Part shown: positions 1 through 5,301 of the stretch, one piece after another
Position numbering within the stretch: the stretch's first letter is position 1
Layout of the letters: the number at the start of each line of letters is the position of its first letter
Source of the DNA: Hyphomicrobiales bacterium
Lineage (GTDB): Bacteria; Pseudomonadota; Alphaproteobacteria; Rhizobiales; Xanthobacteraceae
Assembly: GCA_021730825.1 (NCBI GenBank)
Contig: JAKFYO010000300.1
Location: 1-5,301 of the forward strand
Reading direction: 5' to 3'
Length of the DNA stretch: 5,301 nt
Translations under genes and position numbers: made by a program
The notes under the pieces: generated by a model
Seen by the model: the letters and a program-made list of their open reading frames with translations, nothing else
The model's database searches: none
Told to the model about the DNA's origin: nothing

Positions 1-1958
1 TTGTGGCACAGATCGAAACCATCGCGAGCAAAGTCGACCGCATTTCCGCGCCGGACGACAGCGGGGTCCGTAACATCGTCGGCGCGCTCGAGCAGCGCAT
101 CGATGCGCTGGCGCACAGAATCGAACAGACCGCGCAACAGCCGGTCCAGATTTCGCAGGATCCGGAAGCCTTCGACCGCATTCATCAGCGCCTCGACTCG
201 CTGCAAACATCGCTCGATAAGGCCGAGAACCCGATGGGCCTCGAAGACACCATGCGCAGCGTGGTCGAGCGGCTCGACGCCTCGGAAGCGAAACTCAACA
301 ATCTCGGTGCCATCGAGCGCGGCATTTCCGATCTTTCGTCGCAATTCGACAAGGCGCGCGCCAATGCGATGGACGTCGCAGAACGCGCGGCGAAAACCGC
401 GCTCCGCGAATTGCAGGCGGGCCGTCAGCAAATGCCGCAGCAGGTTGCGGCCGCGCAACAGCAGGAAATCGCACCTCCGCCGTTGAAACCGCTCGCCGGT
501 GACCCGATGCCGCGCAGGGTGACGCAGGTCGCGGCACCAAGCGAAACGCAAGAGCGCTTCACGCGCACCGCGCCGGTCACTGTGCAATCAAGAGAAGTGT
601 TTGTCGCGACCGACGGGATGCCGGCCGACCATCCGCTGGAGCCCGGATCGGGTGCGCCGCGCTCGCGCGCGACCCCGGTGCAACAGCGCATCGCACAGTC
701 CGAAGCCGCGGTTGCCGACATCACGCCGCGCACGAACGACGCCAACACCAAGACTTCGGATTTCATCGCAGCGGCACGCCGCGCGGCACAAGCGGCGGCG
801 GCAGAGGCGCCGGACGATACCGTTGCGGGCGGCAAGAAGAAGGGCGCGCTCAGCGGCATCTTTGCCCGCTCGCGCCGCGCGGTATTGCTCGGTCTCGTCG
901 TCGCCATGCTCGGTTTCTCGGCCGTGCGTTTCTTCGACGTGAGCCTGATCACCAATCTGATCGGGGGCAACGGCCGCGAGACTTCGGTCGCGCCGTCACC
1001 GGCACCTGCTCCAGTGCCGGCGCCGCCCGAACAAACGCCGGCGGCGCCGCAAAATCCGACTGCCGCGCCGGATCCGCAGCAGCGTTCCTTCATTCCGAAT
1101 TTCAGCGACCCGTTCGGCCCGCTGGCGCCGACCGGCGATATCACGCCGCAGAACATGGTTTCGATGTTCGCGCAGCCGGATCAGATCATTACGCAAAGCA
1201 CCAAGCAGGCACCGCGCACGCAGCAAACGCCGCTGCAAACGCAAAATACGGTCGCGCACAACCAGCCGCAGACCCCTTCCGCCGAAGAGCCAAAGGGGAT
1301 CAACGCTTCCCTGATGCAGGCCGCGAATGGCGGCGATGCGGATGCGGCCTACGAGGTCGGCGAGCGTTATCTGATGGGCCGCGGCGTCGATACCAATCTG
1401 GCCGAGGCGCTCAAGTGGTTCGAGAAGGCCGTCGCCAAAGGCTCCCCTGCCGCCGCATTCCGCCTGGGCATGGCCTATGAAAAAGGCCAGGGCGTCACGA
1501 AAGACCGAGCCCGCGCGAGGACCAATTACGTGCTCGCCGCCGATAGCGGGCACCTGAAAGCCATGCATAATCTCGCCGTCCTGATGGTCGAGGACGGTGC
1601 TGCCAGCAAAAAACCCGACTACGCGAGCGCGATTCCGTGGTTCCGCAAGGCTGCCGAACGGGGCCTTCGCGACAGCCAGTACAATCTCGGCGTGATCTAT
1701 GCCCGGGGCATGGGCGCCAGCCAGAATCTCGCTGAATCCTTCCTGTGGTTCTCGCTTGCCGCGAACCAGGGCGATGTGGACGCGGCCAAAAAGCGCGACG
1801 ACGTGGCAAGCAGGCTCGACCAGCAGACCTTAGTCGCGGCCCGGCTCGCCGTGCAGACCTGGACCGCGAAACCTTCGGACGAAAGCGTTAACGCGCCGCG
1901 CGTGAAGCCGGAGTGGCAGAACGCGGCGGTCGCGCCGAAAAAGAAGCAAAAGAAGTAA
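1..1958 (+). CDS. PodJ-like polar localization factor with Sel1 repeats (5' end cut off)
   Basis: The reading frame is open from the first bases (first whole codon at 3) to a TAA at 1956-1958, giving 651 residues; the GTG at 3 is probably internal and the true start upstream. Residue numbers here count from that GTG. Residues 20-140 are a charged coiled coil with recurring EQRIDAL, HQRLDSL and VERLDAS heptad-like segments. Residues 150-275 are a Gln/Ala/Pro-rich linker. A basic stretch (KKK at 278-280, R289, R291, R292) precedes one membrane span at about 292-310, so the N-terminus should be cytoplasmic. A Pro/Ala-rich periplasmic linker runs from 328 to 430. Four Sel1/TPR-like repeats follow at about 445-480, 481-516, 517-554 and 555-590, each with the A..LG..Y..G.G pattern, then a helix and a lysine-rich tail. 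This architecture matches PodJ, which organises the cell pole in Caulobacter and rhizobia. The C-terminal peptidoglycan-binding domain of Caulobacter PodJ is not visible. It could instead be a generic Sel1-repeat membrane protein. Confidence 0.75.
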   Translation, partial: VAQIETIASKVDRISAPDDSGVRNIVGALEQRIDALAHRIEQTAQQPVQISQDPEAFDRIHQRLDSLQTSLDKAENPMGLEDTMRSVVERLDASEAKLNNLGAIERGISDLSSQFDKARANAMDVAERAAKTALRELQAGRQQMPQQVAAAQQQEIAPPPLKPLAGDPMPRRVTQVAAPSETQERFTRTAPVTVQSREVFVATDGMPADHPLEPGSGAPRSRATPVQQRIAQSEAAVADITPRTNDANTKTSDFIAAARRAAQAAAAEAPDDTVAGGKKKGALSGIFARSRRAVLLGLVVAMLGFSAVRFFDVSLITNLIGGNGRETSVAPSPAPAPVPAPPEQTPAAPQNPTAAPDPQQRSFIPNFSDPFGPLAPTGDITPQNMVSMFAQPDQIITQSTKQAPRTQQTPLQTQNTVAHNQPQTPSAEEPKGINASLMQAANGGDADAAYEVGERYLMGRGVDTNLAEALKWFEKAVAKGSPAAAFRLGMAYEKGQGVTKDRARARTNYVLAADSGHLKAMHNLAVLMVEDGAASKKPDYASAIPWFRKAAERGLRDSQYNLGVIYARGMGASQNLAESFLWFSLAANQGDVDAAKKRDDVASRLDQQTLVAARLAVQTWTAKPSDESVNAPRVKPEWQNAAVAPKKKQKK

Positions 1959-1977
1959 CTCTGCTCCACGCGCGTCA

Positions 1978-2006
1978 TTGACAAGCGGCACACTCGACAT
2001 GTTCAT
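1978..2006 (+). promoter_or_regulatory. Candidate promoter for the TSUP operon
   Basis: A perfect TTGACA lies at 1978-1983, 20 bp after the stop of the Sel1-repeat gene. With a 17-bp spacer the -10 position is GTTCAT (2001-2006), only 3 of 6 matches to TATAAT. Alphaproteobacterial housekeeping promoters typically keep the TTGAC core and tolerate weak -10 boxes, so this is plausible. The start point would be near 2013, leaving a leader of about 45 nt before the TTG at 2059. This is inference from motif spacing only. Confidence 0.4.
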
Positions 2007-2058
2007 GCCGTAGTGCTGTCGCCCCTATGCGGCTACACGAAAGCGTCCGGAAGCAACA

Positions 2059-2985
2059 TTGTCGATCTACCTTCCGATAGCCGAACTGCCGGTCAATATC
2101 CTTCTGATATTCGGGCTGGGGATTGCGGTCGGCTTCATTTCCGGGATGTTCGGCGTCGGCGGCGGCTTCCTGATGACGCCGATGCTCATACTGGTCGGCA
2201 TCCCGCCTTCGGTCGCGGTTGCGAGCGTACCGAGCCACATGGCTGCCTCCTCGCTTACCGGCACAATTTCCTACTGGCGCAAGCAGCTGGTCGATAGCGG
2301 TCTCGGGCTTGTGCTGTTGTCGGGCGGCCTTCTGGGCACGGCCGCCGGCGTCTGGGTGTTTTCGCTGCTGCGCCGCGCGGGCCAACTCGATCTCATCATC
2401 AATCTTTCCTACATCGTGTTGCTCTCGGTCGTCGGTACCCTGATGATCACCGAAAGCATCCGTGCGCTGTGGCGCTCGATCCAGGGCCAGCAGGCTCTGC
2501 TGCGGCGGCCCGGCACGCATTCCTGGTTTCACGGCCTGCCGCTGAAATTCCGTTTCCGGCAGTCGCGCATTTATGTCTCCGCGATCCCGGTGACCGCAAT
2601 CGGCTTTGGCGTCGGCTTCCTCGGTGCGCTGATGGGCATCGGCGGCGGCTTCCTCCTGATCCCGGCACTGATTTATCTGATGCGGGTGCCGACGGCGGTC
2701 TCGGTCGGCACGTCTTTATTTCTGACGCTTTTCACGATGCTGGCGGCGACAATCCTGCATGCGGTCGAAAACCGTTCCGTCGATATTGTGCTCGCCTTCA
2801 CGCTGATGATCGGCGGCGTGATCGGTGCGCAATCCGGCGCGCGGGCGGGCCAGGCGATCCGGGCCGAACAGTTGCGCTTTCTGCTGGGGCTTCTCGTATT
2901 CGCAGTCGCGGCCCGCGTCGGCCTCGATCTGCTCACAAAACCCATCGAATTGTTCTCCGTGATTTCGTCGGAGGCGGCCCGATGA
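2059..2985 (+). CDS. TSUP (TauE/SafE-type) membrane transporter
   Basis: This 308-residue polytopic protein belongs to the TSUP family (PF01925), whose members export sulfite, sulfoacetate and other organosulfonates, or move related anions across the inner membrane. The two family half-repeats are clear: GMFGVGGGFLMTP at 29-41 and GALMGIGGGFLLIP at 189-202, each followed by a hydrophobic helix and a P..AV.V..S segment. Hydrophobic stretches at about 12-35, 38-57, 81-103, 114-131, 174-192, 194-210, 215-233, 243-262 and 271-291 fit the usual seven to nine helices. A basic hydrophilic loop at 135-172 joins the halves. I chose the TTG start because the N-terminus (SIYLPIAE) resembles the family and GGAAG at 2049-2053 gives a modest ribosome site; later ATGs would cut into the first repeat. 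The 3' end overlaps the next gene by 4 bp (ATGA). No cysteine is present. The substrate cannot be assigned. Confidence 0.9.
   Translation: MSIYLPIAELPVNILLIFGLGIAVGFISGMFGVGGGFLMTPMLILVGIPPSVAVASVPSHMAASSLTGTISYWRKQLVDSGLGLVLLSGGLLGTAAGVWVFSLLRRAGQLDLIINLSYIVLLSVVGTLMITESIRALWRSIQGQQALLRRPGTHSWFHGLPLKFRFRQSRIYVSAIPVTAIGFGVGFLGALMGIGGGFLLIPALIYLMRVPTAVSVGTSLFLTLFTMLAATILHAVENRSVDIVLAFTLMIGGVIGAQSGARAGQAIRAEQLRFLLGLLVFAVAARVGLDLLTKPIELFSVISSEAAR
2970..2974 (+). promoter_or_regulatory. Ribosome binding site setting the TIGR02186 gene start
   Basis: GGAGG lies 7 nt before the ATG at 2982, inside the last codons of the TSUP gene. The frame stays open far upstream (to 2469), so this site, the signal peptide that begins at the ATG, and the ATGA overlap together fix the start at 2982. 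Confidence 0.8.
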
Positions 2986-3749
2986 TTTTTCGCAAAACTG
3001 CTGCCGTCTTCGCAATCGCATTGATGCTCGGGTCATTTATCGCGCCGATCGCGCATGCCGAACGTCTGGTGACGTCGCTATCTACGCATCGCGTGTTGAT
3101 CAGCTCGAACTTCACCGGCACGTCGCTCGTTTTGTTCGCTTCCATCGAAGACGCAGACACGCCGCGCGATAAGCCAAAAAAATACGACATCGTCATCACC
3201 GTGCGCGGACCGGCGACGACTTTCGTCACGCGAAAGAAAGAACGCATCCTCGGCCTTTGGGTGAACTACGAGTCGCGCCGCTATCCGGACACGCCTTCTT
3301 ATCTCGCCGTGCTTTCAAACCGTCCGCCCGCGGAATTCGGTCCGGTCGAGTTGCAGGCCAAATACAAGCTCGGCCTTTCCTTTGCAGCGCTGCCGCCGTC
3401 AATCCTTGCCGACGAAGAATTCGGCAATGCGCTCCTGCGCGTGAAAAAAGCCGAAGGCCTGTTCTACGAAGAGACCAACGCCGTCACGTTCCTCACGCCG
3501 ACGCTGTTTCGCGCGACCGTGCCGATTCCGGGCACCGCGCCGACCGGGCCGTACGAGGTTGACGTGCATGTGTTCGCGAACGGCGTGCTCGCCGCGCAAC
3601 AAACGACAGCGATTGAGGTCGTGAAGACGGGTTTCGAGGCTTTCGTGGCGCAATCGGCGCGCGAGGCACGGCTCGACTACGGCCTTGGCGTCGCCTTCCT
3701 TGCCTTTGTTGTCGGAACGCTTGCCGGTCTGGTATTCCGTCGTAACTGA
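2982..3749 (+). CDS. TIGR02186 / Alph_Pro_TM family periplasmic membrane-anchored protein
   Basis: The 255-residue protein looks like the alphaproteobacterial TIGR02186 family (PF09608, Alph_Pro_TM), whose function is not established. Residues 1-26 form a signal peptide: R4 and K5, a hydrophobic core, and a cleavage site after AHA (24-26). Residues 27-230 are soluble and probably beta-rich, with segments such as KKYDIVITVRGP (67-78) and GPYEVDVHVFANG (189-201) suggesting an immunoglobulin-like or sandwich fold. A single membrane helix at about 233-252 is followed by RRN, placing the C-terminus in the cytoplasm and the main domain in the periplasm. There are no cysteines, so no disulfides or lipoprotein anchor. 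The ATG overlaps the transporter stop (ATGA), which indicates translational coupling, and the pairing suggests it is a partner, chaperone or substrate-binding accessory of the TSUP protein. That role is inference from position. Confidence 0.85.
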   Translation: MIFRKTAAVFAIALMLGSFIAPIAHAERLVTSLSTHRVLISSNFTGTSLVLFASIEDADTPRDKPKKYDIVITVRGPATTFVTRKKERILGLWVNYESRRYPDTPSYLAVLSNRPPAEFGPVELQAKYKLGLSFAALPPSILADEEFGNALLRVKKAEGLFYEETNAVTFLTPTLFRATVPIPGTAPTGPYEVDVHVFANGVLAAQQTTAIEVVKTGFEAFVAQSAREARLDYGLGVAFLAFVVGTLAGLVFRRN

Positions 3750-3767
3750 CGGGCTCTGGAGGATTCG

Positions 3768-4040
3768 ATGGCGAACGACGGACTGCGGCGCTTTCTCGGC
3801 GGCTCGCCGCTCGCGGTATTCATTAAACTTGCGCTGCTTTCGATCCTTGTCGGCTTCGTGCTGACCGTGATCGGGCTCGATCCGCGCAACATTCTCTGGA
3901 GCATCGAGGCGTTGATCCGCAGCATCTTCGATCTCGGCTTCGAGGCCTTCAATTGGTTGTGGCGCTATCTGCTGCTCGGTGCCGTGATCGTGGTGCCGAT
4001 CTGGCTCCTGATGCGGCTCCTGCAATCGCGCAAGAACTAG
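3768..4040 (+). CDS. Small two-span membrane protein, DUF6460-like
   Basis: This 90-residue protein begins 18 bp after the TIGR02186 gene, behind a strong TGGAGGA site (3757-3763), and is probably the third gene of the operon. It has a short N-terminus with FLGGSPL at 9-15, a first membrane span at about 16-36, an amphipathic helix after LDPRN (37-41) up to about residue 61, a second span at about 66-84, and a basic SRKN end. The FLGGSPL, DPRNIL and [16 protein letters not shown] segments match what I recall of the alphaproteobacterial DUF6460 family, which has no assigned function; the family name is from memory. Both ends are likely cytoplasmic. It may be a small subunit of, or a membrane helper to, the upstream transporter, but it could be merely co-transcribed. 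Its TAG stop lies in the CTAG shared with pyrD. Confidence 0.85.
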   Translation: MANDGLRRFLGGSPLAVFIKLALLSILVGFVLTVIGLDPRNILWSIEALIRSIFDLGFEAFNWLWRYLLLGAVIVVPIWLLMRLLQSRKN

Positions 4041-4054
4041 ACGCTCTCGCGCGA
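4026..4054. terminator. Hairpin spanning the overlapping stop codons of two convergent genes
   Basis: TCGCGCAAGA (4026-4035) and TCTCGCGCGA (4045-4054) are inverted repeats with one difference, around a 9-nt loop that contains CTAG (4037-4040). On the plus strand the stem has one A-C mismatch; in the pyrD transcript the same position is a G-U pair, so all ten pairs form. Neither strand has a clear T-tract after the stem, so it is not a classic intrinsic terminator. It could act as a weak bidirectional terminator or as a 3' end stabiliser. Confidence 0.4.
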
Positions 4055-5125
4055 AGCGGCGACCTCGACGGCGTTCAGCCCGACCACGTCCTGAATCGAG
4101 CGGTGCTTGCCGCGATCGAGCATCGCGCTAAGGCCGCGCTTGATTTCGCCCGCAATCCCGAAGCCCTTATAGACAAGTCCGGTATAGAGCTGCACCAGCG
4201 TGGCACCCGCGCGAATTTTTTTCCATGCGGTTTCCGCGGAATCGACCCCGCCAACGCCGACGATCGGGAACGCGCGCTCGGCACGCAGAAAAGTTTCCGC
4301 AAGAATTTTCGTCGAAAGGTCGAAGAGCGGCTTGCCGGACAACCCACCCTGCTCTTTCGCATTGCTCTCCAGCAACGAAGCGGGTCTTGTCACGGTCGTG
4401 TTCGATACGATCATGCCGTCGATCGCGCGTTTCTTCGCGATCTCTACGATGTCGTCGAGATCGCCGAGCGCGACATCCGGCGCGATCTTCAGGAGAATAG
4501 GTTTTCGGCCGTTGCCTTTTTGCGCCGCACGTTCGCGCGCATCGAGTACCCGCTTGATCAATTCGTCGAGCGCCGCCGCCGACTGCAGGTCGCGCAAGCC
4601 CGGCGTGTTCGGCGAGGACACGTTGATCGTGAGATAGGTCGCATGGGCGGAGAAAGTTTCAACGCCCGCGACATAATCCGCGATGCGGTCTTCGGAGTCC
4701 TTGTTCGCGCCGACGTTGATACCGAGGATTCCATACGGCACCCGGAGCGTAAGCCGCGCGACAACCGCGTGAAAACCTTCGTTATTAAAACCGAGCCGGT
4801 TGATCACGGCTTCGTCGCGCAGGAGCCGGAACACGCGCGGACGCGGATTGCCGGCTTGCGGCTTCGGGGTCAGCGTGCCGACTTCGGCAAAACCGAAACC
4901 GAGTGCGAGGATTGCGTCCGGCACTTCGGCATTTTTGTCGAAGCCCGCGGCGACCCCGATCGGGTTCCTGAAATTGAGACCGAAGGCCGAGACCGAAAGC
5001 CGCGGATCGTCCGCAGGCGTCGCGGGCTTCGGCATCAGGGAAAGCGCGCGAATGGCCAACCGATGCGCGTCCTCGGCCTCGAACAGGCGCGAAAACGGCA
5101 AAGCGAGATCAAGCAGAAAAGACAT
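4037..5125 (-). CDS. pyrD: Dihydroorotate dehydrogenase (quinone), family II
   Basis: PyrD oxidises dihydroorotate to orotate and passes the electrons through FMN to membrane quinones, the fourth step of de novo pyrimidine synthesis. The protein has 362 residues, normal for family II. Residues 1-30 give the amphipathic N-terminal helices that dock on the inner face of the membrane ([10 protein letters not shown] at 19-28 is typical). Signature segments include [15 protein letters not shown] (54-68), [18 protein letters not shown] (83-100), [10 protein letters not shown] (108-117), INVGANK (136-142), [14 protein letters not shown] (168-181) with the catalytic serine at S171, KIAPD (213-217), SNTT (241-244), GGLSGKPL (260-267), VGVGG (289-293) and VQLYTG (311-316) for the FMN phosphate. 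All key residues look intact. An in-frame TAG 15 bp upstream, with no other start codon between, makes the ATG at 5125 the only possible upstream start. No clear Shine-Dalgarno precedes it. Confidence 0.97.
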   Translation of the reverse strand: MSFLLDLALPFSRLFEAEDAHRLAIRALSLMPKPATPADDPRLSVSAFGLNFRNPIGVAAGFDKNAEVPDAILALGFGFAEVGTLTPKPQAGNPRPRVFRLLRDEAVINRLGFNNEGFHAVVARLTLRVPYGILGINVGANKDSEDRIADYVAGVETFSAHATYLTINVSSPNTPGLRDLQSAAALDELIKRVLDARERAAQKGNGRKPILLKIAPDVALGDLDDIVEIAKKRAIDGMIVSNTTVTRPASLLESNAKEQGGLSGKPLFDLSTKILAETFLRAERAFPIVGVGGVDSAETAWKKIRAGATLVQLYTGLVYKGFGIAGEIKRGLSAMLDRGKHRSIQDVVGLNAVEVAASRESV

Positions 5126-5142
5126 GCGCGGCGGACGCTAGA

Positions 5143-5168
5143 GGCGGCTTCGCTGCGCTGCAAGCGCC
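5143..5168 (-). promoter_or_regulatory. Possible stem-loop in the pyrD leader
   Basis: On the minus strand GGCGCTT (5168-5162) can pair with AAGCCGCC (5150-5143), a 7-bp stem with one bulged base and an 11-nt loop (5151-5161). It would lie about 17 nt before the pyrD ATG if transcription starts upstream of 5168. It could affect ribosome access, but GC-rich DNA forms such stems often by chance. Confidence 0.25.
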
Positions 5169-5177
5169 GGGCAGGAC

Positions 5178-5219
5178 TTGTCACCCGTTATAGGGGTGCT
5201 ACACGGATGGGTATATAAT
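5178..5219 (+). promoter_or_regulatory. Candidate promoter region for the HTH regulator gene
   Basis: A perfect TATAAT occurs at 5214-5219, which would give a start near 5226 and a leader of about 18 nt, but no good -35 box lies 16-18 bp before it. Separately, TTGTCA (5178-5183) is 5 of 6 to the -35 consensus, and 16 bp on is TACACG (5200-5205), a poor -10. Either could be used. On the opposite strand TATAAC (5192-5187) is a possible -10 for pyrD, with only a weak -35 (TATACC, 5215-5210). Confidence 0.4.
5182..5198. promoter_or_regulatory. Operator-like inverted repeat between pyrD and the HTH gene
   Basis: CACCC (5182-5186) and GGGTG (5194-5198) are exact inverted repeats separated by 7 bp, an 11-12 bp centre-to-centre spacing typical of dimeric regulator sites; TGT (5179-5181) and ACA (5201-5203) extend it with a 2-bp offset. 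It lies in the 118-bp divergent region, so a bound protein could affect both genes. The first gene to the right encodes a likely DNA-binding protein, making autoregulation plausible. Confidence 0.35.
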
Positions 5220-5243
5220 CCTTGCGTCGAATCGGAGTGCCCG

Positions 5244-5301
5244 ATGCTGTCTCATAGTCAGGTCTGGGGTGCGGTGGACCGCATCGCCGCGCGCTACAAC
5301 T
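5244..5301 (+). CDS. Start of a probable HTH / S24-type transcriptional regulator (3' end cut off)
   Basis: Only 19 codons lie in the window. The ATG at 5244 follows CGGAG (5233-5237) with 6 nt spacing. The N-terminus MLSHSQVW followed by AVDRIAARYN resembles the first helix of the helix-turn-helix, S24 (LexA/CI-like) peptidase family regulators that I recall in Bradyrhizobium-type genomes, where the sequence continues into an XRE-like DNA-binding helix pair. That identification rests on a short stretch and on recall of the family. It is divergent from pyrD and shares with it the control region that carries the inverted repeat at 5182-5198. Confidence 0.6.
   Translation, partial: MLSHSQVWGAVDRIAARYN

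Noticed and set aside
425..1156. A 243-codon open frame on the minus strand under the Sel1-repeat gene
   Set aside because: The protein is Ala/Gly/Cys-rich with low complexity, mirroring the Pro/Ala linker of the real gene.
1984..2012. CGGCA (1986-1990) and TGCCG (2006-2010) as a terminator for the Sel1-repeat gene
   Set aside because: The stem is only 5 bp with a 15-nt loop and has no T-tract; it also overlaps the candidate promoter.
2469..2981. Upstream extension of the TIGR02186 frame
   Set aside because: It lies within the TSUP gene in another frame. The signal peptide, GGAGG site and ATGA overlap place the start at 2982.
3762..3766. GANTC (CcrM methylation) sites between the ribosome site and ATG of the DUF6460-like gene, and at 5229-5233 in the HTH gene leader
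   Set aside because: Such 5-mers also occur elsewhere in the window (for example in coding sequence near 120 and 1631), so two placements near starts do not show cell-cycle control.
3953..5218. A 421-codon open frame on the plus strand, opposite pyrD
   Set aside because: pyrD has full family motifs on the other strand. The translation here is Arg-rich with no recognisable motifs, as expected of a GC-rich antisense shadow, and it would overlap the DUF6460-like gene.
5178..5243. A LexA-type site (GTTC-N7-GTTC or GAAC-N7-GAAC) in front of the HTH gene
   Set aside because: No GTTC or GAAC pair is present in the gap; the only symmetric element is CACCC-N7-GGGTG.

Overview
The window comes from a GC-rich alphaproteobacterial chromosome, most likely order Hyphomicrobiales (Bradyrhizobium/Xanthobacteraceae-like). 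The evidence is the presence of Alph_Pro_TM/TIGR02186 and DUF6460-like proteins, which I know mainly from alphaproteobacteria, a PodJ-like coiled-coil/Sel1 protein, and a family II pyrD diverging from an S24-type regulator start. The assignment rests on protein families, not on a database search.

Layout, left to right. (1) 1-1958, plus strand: the C-terminal 651 residues of a PodJ-like polar scaffold (cytoplasmic coiled coil, one membrane span, periplasmic Sel1 repeats), cut by the window edge. (2) 1959-2058: a 100-bp gap with a perfect TTGACA -35 box that probably starts a new operon. (3) 2059-4040, plus strand: a compact three-gene membrane operon. It holds a TSUP (TauE/SafE-type) anion exporter with a TTG start, a TIGR02186/Alph_Pro_TM periplasmic membrane-anchored protein overlapping it by ATGA, and a 90-residue DUF6460-like two-span membrane protein 18 bp further on. 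(4) 4037-5125, minus strand: pyrD, quinone-dependent dihydroorotate dehydrogenase, convergent with the operon. The two stop codons share one CTAG palindrome that sits in the loop of a 10-bp-arm hairpin. (5) 5126-5243: a 118-bp divergent control region with an operator-like inverted repeat and promoter-like elements. (6) 5244 onward, plus strand: the first 19 codons of a probable HTH/S24-type transcriptional regulator.

The tight packing of the transporter, the signal-peptide-bearing anchored protein and the small membrane protein suggests they work together, perhaps as a sulfur-oxyanion or organosulfonate export unit with a periplasmic partner; the substrate cannot be read from the sequence. 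pyrD supplies the membrane-linked fourth step of pyrimidine synthesis and may be co-regulated with, or regulated by, the divergent HTH gene. No tRNA, rRNA, mobile element or CRISPR array was seen.
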